Source of the DNA: Volutella citrinella
Taxonomy: Eukaryota; Ascomycota; Sordariomycetes; Hypocreales; Nectriaceae
Direction: 5' to 3'
NCBI GenBank assembly: GCA_034401135.1
Contig: JAWZSP010000009.1
Span: 1,798,001 to 1,862,000 of the forward strand
Length of the DNA stretch: 64,000 nt
Shown piece after piece: positions 22,173 through 34,066 of the stretch; position 1 is the first letter of the stretch, and every line of letters begins with the position of its first letter. The notes beneath the pieces are model-generated. The model did not search any database and was not told where the DNA came from. It worked only from the letters and a program-made list of their open reading frames with translations. The translations under genes and the position numbers were made by a program.

Positions 22173-23786
22173 TGTTGCTGCCCCGCCACCAAGCAAGTGG
22201 GATGATGCGATTGCGACTGGGCCTGGGCCACGGCCGTTGAATGCGGGGAGAAGTGGCCCTCGCTGCCGACGGTTGCGCTGGCGGATTTTGGTGGCGTGGT
22301 GGTGGTGAGGGATGTTGAAGAGGGTGAGAATGAGAGGGAGAAGGAGCGATAGCGATGGTGGAAAGACAGTGCTCAGCCCGGGCGGCGGCGGCTTCCCTTC
22401 CCAAAGGGCTTTTGCTGTGGTCGCATTGCAGCGCGCGTGATTAGGTTTAGGTCGGTTAGGTTGATCTGAACCACTGACTGCAACCGCGGGCCTCCCCATC
22501 ACTGCCCGCCGTCTTGTGGTTGACGGGCTGCGCCAGCTGGCCAATGGCAGGCACCTGAATGAACTGACGGACTCGGAATCCCCCAGCGTGCGCTGTATTA
22601 GTGGCCAGAAGCTGACCTGTAGGCGGCTGTAGGTGCTGGAGCGAGGCCACCGAGGCTGATACTGATGCTCTTGTTGCTCTCATCCTACAGGCGCCACTTG
22701 GCTGGTGGTTCGAGGTGAGGGGCATGCCGGGGCCACTGATAACGACCACACCACTCTCCACAGCATCGGCAATGGCCCGACAAAAAGTGACGATGCGCCA
22801 GATGCCGTCATCTCTTGCTGTCCCTGTCCTCGCGCAGTTGCGTCGGCCCCGCGCGCCCCATCTCTTTCAGTGGGGGGGAGTGCTCGCCAAATCCCTCAGA
22901 GCCACCATCGCCCAGTGGTACAGTGGAGTGGTGCCACGGGTGCCACTGCTGGTTACCCGCGCACGGACGCCGCTAGCGGCCCTTCCCAAGTTCCCGCTGT
23001 CGGCCACCTTAGCTTCGTGTGGGGAAGATGAGACAGCTAGCGAAGCTGCATTCGTGTCGTCAGAGCTGGATATTTCATGCTCTTTACGGTGCTCTGCTTT
23101 ACCGTAACTCGGCAAAATAAGTGTAATAGCCATTGAGGTTTTCAAGATGTGGCTGCGGGGCTGTTGATGGCCGGCTGCCTCAAAGACCACTGAAACCTTT
23201 GTCCCCAACCCCCAAGTGGACAATCCATTGTCGCATCTCGGACCCGCGATTGATCCACGATGCACAACGCTGCGAGGCCTCTCCCGCTCCATTACTTTCA
23301 GCTCCAGCTCATGTCGAGGCACGCAACTGCTGCCATTGACTGAGACTGGGCTTGGTCGGGAATTTGTGATCCCGAGCCACATCTCACTGACAATCTGCTG
23401 GTAGCGGCCTCGACACATTCCAATGCCCACACTAACGACAGCGAGAATACCGCAACAGGGCCACTTGGCTCTGTCGATGGTCTCAGTCCGCTCCACCTTG
23501 CTAAATCTCACGTCTTGATCGACAGCTCCTTGTCCAAATGATCCCTCTTAAACTATGTCCCCGCTTGCCGGTCCGGCATTGGGCCAGGGTCGTTGACCTC
23601 CTCCCCAAAACATCCAACATCCTCGCATCCAAGTACGACGAATTAACTCCATGACATCGACTGTAACATGATGGGACTTTGATCGCCTCGGTCATCATTT
23701 CCCCCTCGTCGAATCAAGTCCTCCACCGAGTTCCGGGTCCGGTCCCTCCCTCCATCTGCGCCCCAGCGGCCCCAGCGAAAAATAAG

Positions 23787-25089
23787 ATGGAGGACACAAC
23801 TCCTCGAGTGTTCCTTGTGAGACGATGCCGTTCCAATCGAAACATAGACCATGCTCTGATTGTCCTCTAGTTCGTGCAATGGTTCTTCATCGCTCTGTGC
23901 CTCATCACCGTCATTGCTCGACTTGCCGTGCGAACATGGCTTAGAATGTGGCCCTTTTGGCTATCTGAAGCCTTTCTCGTCATTGGCCTCCTCCTCTTCC
24001 TATCACTCGTTATCGGCTACACAATCTCGGATGCCGTTGGACTGGACAATTTTGCGCAGCGCTGGGACGCTGGCTGGGCAAAGGTATGTAAACCCACGTG
24101 CTCAGTTGTCAACCAGCAGACATCAATACTAAGGCGCGCAGTGGAGATTCGCTTCGTCCATGATTTTCGATTTATGCTTCTATTTCCCTCGATTCAGCCT
24201 GCTGGCATTCTGCAACGAAGTCTTCCCCATATTTGAACGCAAGCTGCGCATCGGCCTCTACGGCGTAGCCGTTTACAATGTCTGCGGCTTCCTCGCAACA
24301 GCCTTCGTTGACATCTTCTGGTGCGGGCCCAACGTTGCCCAGAACTGGTGAGCCGAATTGCTGCTGATCCTCAATTGCCTCGTGCTTGCAGACTAATCAG
24401 GACCTTGAAAGGAATGACCCCAACGCAACTTGCACCTTGCCCATGGTCGCTGAGCCAATGTTCATCAACTGGCCGATAAGCATATCTTCAGAACTGCTCG
24501 GTAAGGCGATTTGTTGATGATTGGGCTGATGGAGAAGCTAACATGGCATCTATGCAGTGTTTGTCTTGCCGTTTCCACTTCTGACAAGGTTGACCAATAT
24601 TAAGAGGAGGGAGAAGATGGGGTTAGCTTTCATATTTGCCCTCGGAACTTTGACCATCACCACCAGCGTCATCCGGTTCGTCTTTACTGTTCAGTCAGTA
24701 TTGGCACTCAAGACCTGTAAGTCGCACAATATGCCTTTGCATTGGCACATGCGCAGTAGCGCAAGTACTTACATGTAGTAGATGTAATGGCAACCTGCGA
24801 AATCGCCACACAGATCATCGTCGTGGCTCTGCCCGCTTTGAGGCCGCTGCTGGGCAAGTGCCGATCAAGGCGAAGCTCTGCAGCGGGAGGCAGCAAGAGT
24901 GCTCGTAGCACCGACTACAGCGGAAATCAGAAGTTCTTGCAATCTTCTCAGAGCCCAGGAGCTTTTGCAGATGATGGAAACAACAGCCAATGTGCTGAAA
25001 CCCTGGTCGGCCTTGAAATCCGACCATCTAGAAAGCAGTCAGCGGTGGAGCCGTGGGAGAGCATAGTTCTGCCTCGCCAGGTGGCCTAG
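23787..25089 (+). CDS. Seven-helix integral membrane protein, fungal rhodopsin-domain (PTH11/SAT4-like)
   Basis: Six exons, 23787-23816, 23871-24083, 24142-24347, 24412-24500, 24558-24716 and 24779-25089, give 335 residues. The first exon is only ten codons and opens onto helix 1 (FVQWFFIALCLITVIARLAV). Seven hydrophobic segments follow, with an extracellular-type Cys pair around the conserved W-N-D-P-N-A-T-C loop, and the family's closing motif IIVVALPALRPLLGK before a polar, Ser-rich cytoplasmic tail of about 75 residues. No CFEM domain is present. Such proteins are proposed receptors or transport-related membrane proteins in fungi; ligand unknown. The exon 4 acceptor AAAG was chosen by phase. 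Confidence 0.8.
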
Positions 25090-25253
25090 GGTATTTGGAA
25101 GGACTGTTTGAACAGTTTGAGCATCGCATGGGGATTGGATCTAGAATTAGCGACTGGATAATTAATAAGTAATACCCCTTCGGCCGTAGGCCACACCGTT
25201 CTGTCCGTTCACCATCATCAACCCCTTCATCAACACTGAACAGTAAGCCAACC

Positions 25254-27527
25254 TTAATTCATATCAGCGCGAAGCCAGCCAAACGTATCCAGAAGCTCAA
25301 AATTAAAGTCGGGCTGATTGACCACGCCCCAGTCCATTGCCTCAAAGATGCCGCCCGTCGCGCCCGGCGCGCCATTGAGGTGGTGATCCAACACGCGCTG
25401 GACGATAATTTTGCAGTTGGCGCACAGCTCTCCGTTGGGTGCCGACGGGCGAACCCAGCTGAGGAATCCCACAAGAAGGCTCAGATGCTGGATAATGGTC
25501 GAGCGGCTCAGGCTGGGGTCCTTGGGGTGCGTTCCGTAGAAGGTTGGTTGGAGGAGCTCCTGACAGAGGATGCCACCACCAGGAGCGGCATGTGCGAGTA
25601 GCTGCAATATTTATTAGCTTCTTGGGCCAATTGGAGACATTTTGGTCACTCACAAGATAGTCAAAGTTGCGACGCATGTGGTCGCTGGAGAATTGATCCT
25701 TGTGTGTCCAAAACACCAACGTGAGCTTCACCATGGCAAAGCCAGTGACGAGCAAGTCGCCGTTTTCTGGTTGGCCGTGCCGAATCAAAAGCCTTTCCAG
25801 CAAGAACAGGTTCAAGAGATGTTCCAGTTCGAGGGTTATTTTTGCGTATATTTCGTGGATGAGGAGATTCTCTTCATCCAGTCTTTCGAGGCTGTAGGAT
25901 AAACTCGCAGGGAATGTCGCATAGGTTGTCATTTCTCGAGCCCGGAGTTCCCTGAGAATAAATTATTAGAGGCAGAAGGGGATTTAAGAGGCGAAAGCTC
26001 GGGGGAAGCTTAGCACACATACCGGAGGTGGTCAAGTGAGACGCTGACACCATGTCCCAAGGCTATCTCCATGATCTCGTCTCGGATAACTGCCATCATG
26101 TATCGTGCCCGGATGAGTGTGACTGGGTACATGCAGCCCGAGGTGTTCCATCCTCGGTCGTCAAGAGACTGGACAGCTCGAGCCAGAGTGGCGTCGTCGG
26201 AGGCGAGATCCTCATCCGGCAGGTCTAGCGGCATCGGTGTTGAACAATATCGCCGGCTAATGAGCGGTGGACGCCCGGTGAAGGCGACGCCCAGCTTGTC
26301 AATGTTGAACAAATGCGCAAAGAGGCGGCGCTTGAGCTCTTCGGGGAAGCAGGGCTTGTACGATGGAATCTGCGGCCTCACATGTAGGCCCAGGTAGGTC
26401 ATCATGGTGACGGACACGCCGTGGGAGCCCCAAACGCTCATGCCTAGAGGAAAGCGATTAGCGAAGGGGTATGACGTGGAGGCGGGGGACAGCTACTTGC
26501 CTGCATCGCCATCAATCATGGAGTTGAGTGTGTTGCCCGCACGGCAGACGTGGAGGAGGAGAACATTCCCGTCATTGAAGTGGCGAGAAATCTCGATGCA
26601 ATAGTTGAGAAGCGTGCGACCCAGCTCACGCGAGGCCTTGCCTTCGATCCAATCGAGACGCCTTGCGCGAAACGAGTCGACCATGTCCACAACGCGCTCA
26701 ACGTGGGACCACAGCAGCCCAAGGGACTCCCACCTCAGGTTGCGCCCGCAGAACTGCTGCAGCAACTGCTCCAAGTTGGTGGAGTCATCTCGAAGCGGCT
26801 GAGCGGTGTTGTTGCAGAGGATCTCGGCGACCGACTCCAGAACGGTGTCGTCGTCCTGGTCCCGGAGGTTGTCAAACATGTCTTGGAGCGAGTAGACGAT
26901 ACGGTCGACAGCGATGTGAGCCCATACTTTGGGGACGACGGTGGTCTCACGGAAGACAATGGCCTCCTCGTCCTGGCCTGGAAGGCTGCGCAGTACGGCG
27001 ATGCACATGTCGCGCACGGGGAGAGGGAGGTCCCGAAAGATGACGCCGTTCCTTCGCCGGCCATGCTGGGCTGCCGGTTGACTGCCCCCGGGACTTGTCG
27101 TTGCATTGAGAAGCGAGAGGCTGTTCTGGGTCTCCTCCAAGACGGCGCTGTAGCTGGTGGGGCCTAGGTAGCCCGGGGACGACGATTGCTTCTTCTTGGA
27201 AGCCACAGACGCAGGTGTCGGAGCCGGAGCTAAGGCCGGAGTGGAGGATGCCGAGGCCGTTGACGCTTGTGCCGGCGCCGACGCCGAGATTGACGATGAT
27301 GAAGGCACTGCCGGCGGCCGGTCCGTCCGGCGCCGCGGCGAGGTCACGGCGGGAGCGACGGCCAGACCCTCTGCATAGACGCATCGGTCGGGCTGCCTCC
27401 TCTTGCGGCACCTATTGCAGACGGGCCTCGTGTGGTCGCAGGCTACCTTGCGAGACCTGCACGGATTGCAGGCGGCTGGACGGCCATTGGGGCGGTATGT
27501 CTGTGGTGGCGCCTGGGGTTCTTGCAT
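25254..27527 (-). CDS. Zn2Cys6 fungal transcription factor
   Basis: Exons 27527-26501, 26443-26023, 25951-25654 and 25601-25254 give 697 residues. The N-terminal finger is complete: Cys20, 23, 30, 37, 40 and 49, with basic residues between (CNPCRSRKVAC). A low-complexity Ala/Pro/Ser region follows, then the fungal-specific regulatory middle domain (NSMIDGDAG, MSVWGSHGV, FPEELKRRLF, GRPPLISRRYC). The C-terminus is LLDTFGWLRADMN. Intron 1 (26444-26500) has a GC donor (G|GCAAGT) and a CTCTAG acceptor; no GT donor keeps the frame, and the joined sequence is family-like. Nuclear regulator; targets unknown. It faces away from the peroxiredoxin gene across 1.4 kb. Confidence 0.88.
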
Positions 27528-28957
27528 CGCATGGTTTGGTTCCGTGGCGGCATGGCTTCGTCCGTGACACCGTGCCAGCGAGTAGTTGACTGGTGCCTAC
27601 GGACGTAGATTCTGGTCCGTTATCGCACTGCCGATTCACCTGGGCTGAGGCGGGGCTACGGTCGCTAAGAACCATGGGCAATGGTGACTGTTGCAGAGTG
27701 ACACACGCCTCAGCTTTTGGTGGCGAATTGGGGGAGCAGAAGCAATCAAGCCATCATACAGCATGCACTAGTTGGTCGTTTTCTTCTCATGCTGAACATG
27801 CTGCTTTTCAGACTGTGGTCGGGGTTTTCGGCCGTTCAAGAAGATGCTGGCTGGTCAGCGGAGGAGTCTGAAGCCAGGGCAGGGCAGTGCCATGCTCAGG
27901 AAGGCCTCCCGTATGCGTCTTGGCCCAGGCAGAGCGATGTCACAGAAGACTCTTTTCAACAACACATTGCTTCCGGGCCCTGCTGGACATGTCTGGCCTG
28001 TCCAGATCAATTGTTCGGATGAAGATGGTTGAACAGTCATTTTCTTTTAAAGTTTAGACCGGCGGTCATCGCTCACAGGGCACCAATCATGGCAGAGATT
28101 GAGAGATAAGGCTGACTCGGCCCTACGGCGACAGCGAATACGTCTGGGTTGAGGGCCAAAGGTACGGAGTAATCTCTCGACAATGACATGTCTGTGCCTT
28201 TGGTGTTGAGAGGCAGGGGACAACGACTTCCTTTTCTGAACAATCCAGAACGCTGTGGCTGTCTCCACTTTTGAGATTGGCCGTGCTGCGTGATTTGGAA
28301 TCTTGGAAGTGGAAGTGGTTAGTCGGAGGAGAGAAGGAAGGGGCTGCCCGATTGCTACACAACTCCAAGCAAGCACCCGGCTGGTGTCCGTACTGTGTCG
28401 GGGGCCAAGACCGACTCATCAGGGTACCTATAATAAATGACAGCGCCCTGAGAAGAAGCAAAAAAGTGGACAGAGAGAAGAAACACAGTGCATTGGCGCT
28501 ATGCACTACTGCGATTAAAACATTCTTGCTTTTTTCGACTCCTCCCAGCATCTGCCGTCTGGAGTGCAACAAGCTGGTGGGAACCTGGAGGGGTTGGGGC
28601 TTGACCGTTTCAGGGACACGGCGCGACGGTGGGCTACCGTTTAGTGACTTCACCTGCGCTGGGCCACCACTCGTCCGCCGAGCACGCACAGTGACTGTCG
28701 CATGGCGAGCTACTGTGGACGGCACCACTGCGACGCACGTTCCTTCTTCGCTCGCCTCGCCTTGTCTCACACGCGCCGCGTCTCGGCAGTGCGCAGTCCC
28801 TTCGCTCGTCAGTAGCTAGCGCGCAAAACGCTTCGACCCAGCTTCTCGACCATCACTCTTTTTTTCCGTCGGCTCCCAATTGACTGCTCCAGCCCTACTC
28901 CATCACATCTCCAATCCGTGCCAGAGTCAACAAACCCGCCAGCACTCTTCAACAGCC
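27528..28957. other. Intergenic 1.4 kb, divergent promoters
   Basis: Between the Zn2Cys6 regulator and peroxiredoxin genes. A pyrimidine-rich stretch with CA-type leader elements precedes the peroxiredoxin ATG. No additional gene recognised. Confidence 0.5.
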
Positions 28958-29668
28958 ATGTCTTCCGCCTTTGTTCAGCGCCCGGCCCCCGCCTTCAAGG
29001 CCACCGCCGTCTTCGAGGCTGGCGAGTTCAAGGAGGTTTCCCTGTCCGACTATCTTGGCCAGTGGTGAGTCCCGCCCCCATCTGCAATCCTCTGGGGGGA
29101 TCCTCGGCTGACGGTGACCAAATGCAGGGTCGTCCTCCTCTTCTACCCCATGGACTTCACCTTTGTCTGCCCGACCGAGATCATCCAGTTCAACGACGCC
29201 CTCCCCCGATTCAAGGGCATCAACACCTCCGTCCTCGCCATCTCCACCGACTCCCAGTTCTCCCACTTCGCCTGGCAGCAGCAGCCGCGCAAGCAGGGCG
29301 GCCTTGGCCCCGAGCTCCAGCTCCCTCTTGTCGCCGACCGCTCCATGGCCATCTCCCGAAGCTACGGCGTCCTGCTCGAGGATGAGGGCATCGCCCTGCG
29401 CGGCCTCTTCATCATCGACCCCAAGGGCATCCTGCGCCAGATCACCGTCAACGACCTGCCCGTCGGCCGCAACGTCGAGGAGACCATCCGCCTGATCCAG
29501 GCCTTCCAGTTCCACGAGGAGCACGGCGATGTCTGCCCCGCTGGCTGGATGCAGGGCAGCGAGACCATGAAGCCCGATCCCAAGGGCAGCCTCGAGTACT
29601 TTGCTGCTCAGCCCGAGCAGGGCGCCAACGGCCAGCCCAACGGCAACAAGCGTGCCCGCGTCGAGTAA
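28958..29668 (+). CDS. Typical 2-Cys peroxiredoxin (thioredoxin peroxidase)
   Basis: Exons 28958-29064 and 29128-29668 give 215 residues. It reduces hydrogen peroxide and organic peroxides using thioredoxin. Seen: peroxidatic Cys50 in DFTFVCPTE, resolving Cys172 in GDVCPAGW, the GGLG loop and a C-terminal YF motif (LEYF). GGLG plus YF marks the eukaryotic form that can be hyperoxidised and act as a redox sensor or chaperone. A short extension after the YF helix ends in KRARVE and is unlike the usual tail. Strong codon bias toward C-ending codons suggests high expression. Cytosolic by lack of targeting signals. Confidence 0.95.
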
Positions 29669-30727
29669 ACGAACCCGGACCGGTGGACCACGGGCGAGGC
29701 GATGCAATACCGATGGCCCGGTCGGTGCCTAGAATCGAACGATGATAGACATTTGCGAACTCTGGGCTAGTAAGATTAGCTGTAGACCGATAGATTGCGG
29801 AAGCATAGAGAACAGTAGACCCAAAGACTGGAAGCTACAATTGACGCCGCATCCACTTGTTGATGCTGGCTGTACTACTACCACAACCATTGAGCACGTT
29901 GCGTCATGATTGAGTGCATTTTCCGAGCAGAATGTTGGCATTGACTGGTTGCATGTACGGATACAGGACGCCGAGATGATTTCCTCTTGAATGGATGCGG
30001 CTGACTGGTCGTTCACCTCGCCAACGCAACGATCGCCATCTACCTCGGCACAACGACACCTCTTTCACTTTCTCGACTGCAGCGGCCGGCTCGTGCCCCA
30101 ACCCCCACGCCACAATTTTCGACAAGACGGAGCAGGAGAGCCCAATGTGTTTACCGACGCTGGCTAGTGGAGATGGTAGATGCAGATACAGGCGGTGGTG
30201 ATCTGCATTGGTCATTCTCTCGGGCCAGAAGTCTCAGTCGGTCATGTACATCAACCGTCGACTTGCATGTGCATCGTTGCTCTCCACTCCGTTTGCTTCC
30301 GCCACAGTTCCGCTGTTATCAATCTCGCCGCTCTCATTTGCTACCGTGGACCCTAGTCTTTGATGGGCCGCAAGGGTCCTCCGGCAGGCCTATGACGGCG
30401 ATCCAGATCGTGTCAAGCTCTCGCCCACGTGTCTGTAGGGCGGGTATTCTCGAACCTGGATGTCAAGGAACTCTGTCGGCGATCCTTCCTGCTTTGTGCC
30501 GATAATAAATGCATGATATATGCCAACTGCCCCATCGCTTGACCGAGCGTGAACCTTTCAAGCCTTTCAAGCTTTGCGCACCCTGCGGGTGCCACGGCAT
30601 TCCCCACGTCTCGAAGTTGGCGGGCCAGATGCGAGTAAATGCTGTTAAATAAATATGCCATTGACGGCCGCCGCTTCATGCTTTTTGGACGGCAAGCCTT
30701 TCTGTGTGAGACCTAGAGTATCTTGAA
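29669..30727. other. Intergenic 1.06 kb
   Basis: 3' flank of peroxiredoxin and promoter of the PhoD-like gene. Nothing coding recognised. Confidence 0.5.
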
Positions 30728-32624
30728 ATGTGGTCCGTCCTCGCCATCGCAATCGCTTCGGCGACTGGCGCCTTTGCCTCGATCCACGACAACAACCTGG
30801 CGTACTTGAGCCCTTCACGACGGCACCCGAGCCTTGCCGTACCAGTCAGCCATGTGCTCAAGCGCCAGGCCGGCAGCTTTTACAGCGCCGACGAGCTAGA
30901 GTTCACCCACGGCGTTGCTTCTGGCGATCCACTCGCCGACTCGGTCATCATCTGGACGCGGCTGGCACCCTCGTCCAACAACACGGCGTCCGACACCGTC
31001 CCCGAGGGTGTTGTGCCCATCTATGACCACCCCGAGGCCGAGAAGCCGTCGGACAAGTCTGCCTGTGTCGAGTTCAGGATCGCGAGCGACGAGACGATGA
31101 ACGACGTCGTGGATAAGGGCACCGCGTACACGACGAGCGACGTAGACTACACCGTCAAGGTGAGTGGCCAGTCAAGAGACTGCACCGACGGGGCCAGTGC
31201 ACTGACAATTCACAGTTTGAAGCTGGAAACCTCAAGTCATTCATGACGTACTATTACCAGTTCAATGTCTGCGGCTCTGCGAAAACGAGCCCCGTTGGAC
31301 GGACCAAGTCGGCGCCCAGCAAGGATGCCACGGTCTCGCGAGACGTGAAACTGGCAGTGTATTCGTGCAGCAACTACCGTACGTCCAAGCCAAGCGATGA
31401 GGATCAATGCCACTGACACAAGACTGTACAGCCGAGGGATACTTCAACGCGTATGCCAACCCCGTGCGCAAGGACTCGGTCGACTACGTCCTCCACCTGG
31501 GCGACTACATCTACGAGTACAAGGGCGACTCCAAGATTGGGCGCAACCCAGAGCCCCGACGCGAGACATACTCGCTGTACGACTACCGCAAGCGCATTGC
31601 CACGTACCGCTCAGACGAGGACCTTGCTGCCTCGCACCGGCAGTTTGCCTGGATCCCCGTGTGGGACGACCACGAGGTCGCCGACAACTCGTGGCGCGGA
31701 GGCTCGCTCAACTCGGACGGCGAAGTCTTTGCGAAGCGCAAGCAGGCCGCGGTGCGCGCCTACTTTGAGTGGATGCCGATCCGCCAGGTCGACATGGACG
31801 ACAGCCTGCGCATCTGGCGGACGCTGTCTATCGGCAACCTGATGGACATCATGATGCTCGACACGCGCCAGTACAGCCGCGACCTGACGGTCCTGGGCGG
31901 CATCGCGGGCATCGGCGGCAACTCGGGCCAGGTAGAGAAGCTGGTGAACCTGGAGAACCGAACCATGATGGGCTTCGAGCAGGAGGACTGGTTCTACAAG
32001 GAGCTGTCCAAGTCGTCGCAGCGGGGAGCAGCTTGGCGCGTCGTGGGCCAGCAGGTCGTCTTCAGCCACATCACCTTTGGCTTCTTCACGGAGGAGGGCT
32101 TCAACCGCGACCAGTGGGACGGATACCTGGCCAACCGCCGCCGCGTCCTCGGGCACCTGTACGACAACAACATTAACAACACCGTCATGCTGTCGGGCGA
32201 CTCGCACGCCTCGTGGGTGTCGGACCTGGCCTGGGTGACGGGCGACGCGGGCGACCGGCCCTACGACAAGGACACGGGCGAGGGCGCAGTAGGCGTCGAA
32301 CTGGCTGGCTCGGCCGTGTCGTCGTCGAGTCCCATCGGCGGTACGCCAAAATTCCTGGCCAACCTGGGATCCAAGTGGCTGGTGCACCAGAACGACGAGC
32401 TGCAGTGGCAGGACTTGTACTACCGCGGCTACTTTGAGATGTCGATCGGCTACGATAGCCTGAAGGCTACGTTTTACGGCATCCCGGACGTCAAGACGCG
32501 GAACGGGGATGAGATCGAGGTGGCTTCGTTTGTTGTCAATAGTGGCGAGAACCGGTTGGCTCGTAACCCGACGGTCGGTGGAGGCCGGGCCAAGAGCGGA
32601 GCGCTGAAGAATGGCAAGGTGTAG
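30728..32624 (+). CDS. PhoD-type alkaline phosphatase/phosphodiesterase, secreted
   Basis: Exons 30728-31159, 31216-31378 and 31432-32624 give 595 residues. A signal peptide (MWSVLAIAIASATGAFA) is followed by the PhoD N-terminal domain (FTHGVASGDP...IIWTRL) and the metallophosphatase core: YSCSNYRPEGYFNAY, LHLGDYIYEY, PVWDDHEVADN, MLDTRQY, and MLSGDSHASW. These supply the Asp, Asn and His ligands for Ca/Fe in this family. It hydrolyses phosphate mono- or diesters outside the cell, for phosphate supply. Length is normal for fungal members. Next gene is convergent; no pathway link seen. Confidence 0.92.
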
Positions 32625-32855
32625 TTCACAGGAATGGAGAACTGCTGAGATGAGAACGGTGGAGCTGGATGACGACAAAAGACTGTTAGAAAACACCATG
32701 ATAAACTCTGGAACTTGTGGACATGAGGTTTTCTGACCTTGGTGACTTATGAGCACAGTCGTAAGGGTTCATAACTCAATGTCTTGATTTATATCAGTGC
32801 CTGACCAGCATGTCTGCTCTCTATAGTCCCAAGTGCCCTTGATGCCAAATGCAAT

Positions 32856-33404
32856 CTATTGCTTAAAAGTAAGGCCCGCGTTCCTGATAGGAATCAGGGC
32901 AAGAATCACCGCCTGGGTGTAAAAGGCAGCTCGATCGACAACATCCCCAGTGAGCAATCCCACCGACCCGCTGCCGCTCCGCGTGTCCTCCTTTCCAAAG
33001 ATCTTGTTATCCGCCTCCCCCAGCTCCCAGCCCTCGCGGAGCAACGCGCTCGACTCCTCGGGCAGGTAGTAGGACGATGTCCGCGCCCTGCCCGTCTTGC
33101 CCTCGCGGCTGGTGACGACGATCCAGGCAAAGTTGAGGATGGCGCCGTTGTGGTTGTCGACTCCGCCCTCCAGCCCGATCCAGAAGTCGGCGTCAGGCTC
33201 GGCCTCGCGCGCGTTCTTCACCCGGTTCTGCGCGCCTTGGAGCGTCTCCTCGTCCGAGAAGGGCTGTGCGGCGACGCCTGAGGGGACGCTGATGGCGCGG
33301 ATGTCGTAGTTTCCGGGGAGCAGCGCATTGAAGCCCTCCTTGGTTGCCTTTATCTTGACGGGGTTCTTGGAGGACACGACAATTGTTTGCTGAGGCTGGC
33401 TCAT
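32856..33404 (-). CDS. Inosine/xanthosine triphosphatase (YjjX/NTPase family)
   Basis: Intronless, 182 residues. The internal ATG at 33404 was chosen because the sequence from there (MSQPQQTIVVSSKNPVKIKA) matches the family start; an upstream ATG adds only a leader-like stretch. Motifs: SSKNPVK near the N-terminus, GLEGGVD with the metal-binding acidic residues, and GEADNKIFG. The enzyme removes non-canonical purine nucleotides (ITP, XTP) from the pool. Cytosolic. No special context. Confidence 0.85.
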   Translation of the reverse strand: MSQPQQTIVVSSKNPVKIKATKEGFNALLPGNYDIRAISVPSGVAAQPFSDEETLQGAQNRVKNAREAEPDADFWIGLEGGVDNHNGAILNFAWIVVTSREGKTGRARTSSYYLPEESSALLREGWELGEADNKIFGKEDTRSGSGSVGLLTGDVVDRAAFYTQAVILALIPIRNAGLTFKQ

Positions 33405-34066
33405 TGTGATGCTGTGGGCGAGGTCGGGATGGGTTGAGATGTGTGTTCGCAAGTGCGGTCAATGACCTGTCTGCAGGTATATAGAGTTTTGAGTTTGGCT
33501 TTTGGGTTATTGTTGCAGCAGGGCTACGAATTGCATGTTCTCAAGATATGTTGATGGAGTTTTTGGTGTTGAGATTTTCGGTGTGACTCAAATCGGAAGT
33601 GCGGGGTCGGATTCGCACTGGGTTGGGTTTGCACGCTCCCGATATCTCTGACCTCAGCAACCCTCAGATTGGATTCCAGAAAAAATAACTTAGACTCCGG
33701 AGTGTGGACTCCAGGTTACTTCATCTCATTGCAAATTCAAGTATGCGACGATTCGCGCACGGAGTCCGTCATGTTTCGGCAGAGGTGGGTGAATAAGTGA
33801 GAGTTACAAGACGCCGTCAAGAGTGTCTGTCATATTGGACAATTTCCTGGTAAAATGAGGAGTATACAGCAATATATGTAATGATTGTACTAGTGGGTTG
33901 CCTATCAACTAAAGCATTGGTATCTTAAACGAGTCTAAACCCTGTGCTTGCAACGACCGCCTGGAACGCTTCTTGATCGGCAAGAAGGTGAAATTATGAG
34001 ACCCTGGGATCTCGTTGAGTGCAACCGGCCACAACTCTTTCAAATAATTGAAAAGGGTTATCAGTC
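33405..34066. other. Intergenic
   Basis: Promoter of the NTPase gene and 3' flank of the transporter; about 660 bp without coding character. Confidence 0.5.

Larger units (their letters stand above)
21910..23786. other. Intergenic 1.9 kb, simple-sequence rich
   Basis: Divergent promoters of the F-box and membrane-protein genes. Contains a hexamer repeat, a CTG tract and purine/pyrimidine-biased runs. A long minus-strand frame (22544 down to 21894) is low complexity (Ala-Ile and His/Gln runs) and more likely leader sequence than a gene. Confidence 0.5.

Noticed and set aside
21894..22544. 216-codon minus-strand frame with Ala-Ile and His/Gln runs
   Set aside because: Generated by simple repeats upstream of the F-box start; more likely leader or promoter.
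26550..27167. 205-codon frame antisense to the Zn2Cys6 regulator
   Set aside because: Mirror of a coding exon that has an unmistakable finger and regulatory domain on the other strand.
28271..28819. 182-codon plus-strand frame before peroxiredoxin
   Set aside because: Lies in a promoter/leader, is rich in Arg/Ser/Thr and matches nothing; likely chance.
28949..29707. 252-codon frame antisense to peroxiredoxin
   Set aside because: Arises from C-ending codon bias of the sense gene; composition (Gly/Asp/Val/Leu) is not that of a real protein.
31611..32756. 381-codon frame antisense to the PhoD-like phosphatase
   Set aside because: It is the mirror of a GC-biased coding exon, rich in Val/Arg/His/Gln, with no domain; a shadow frame.
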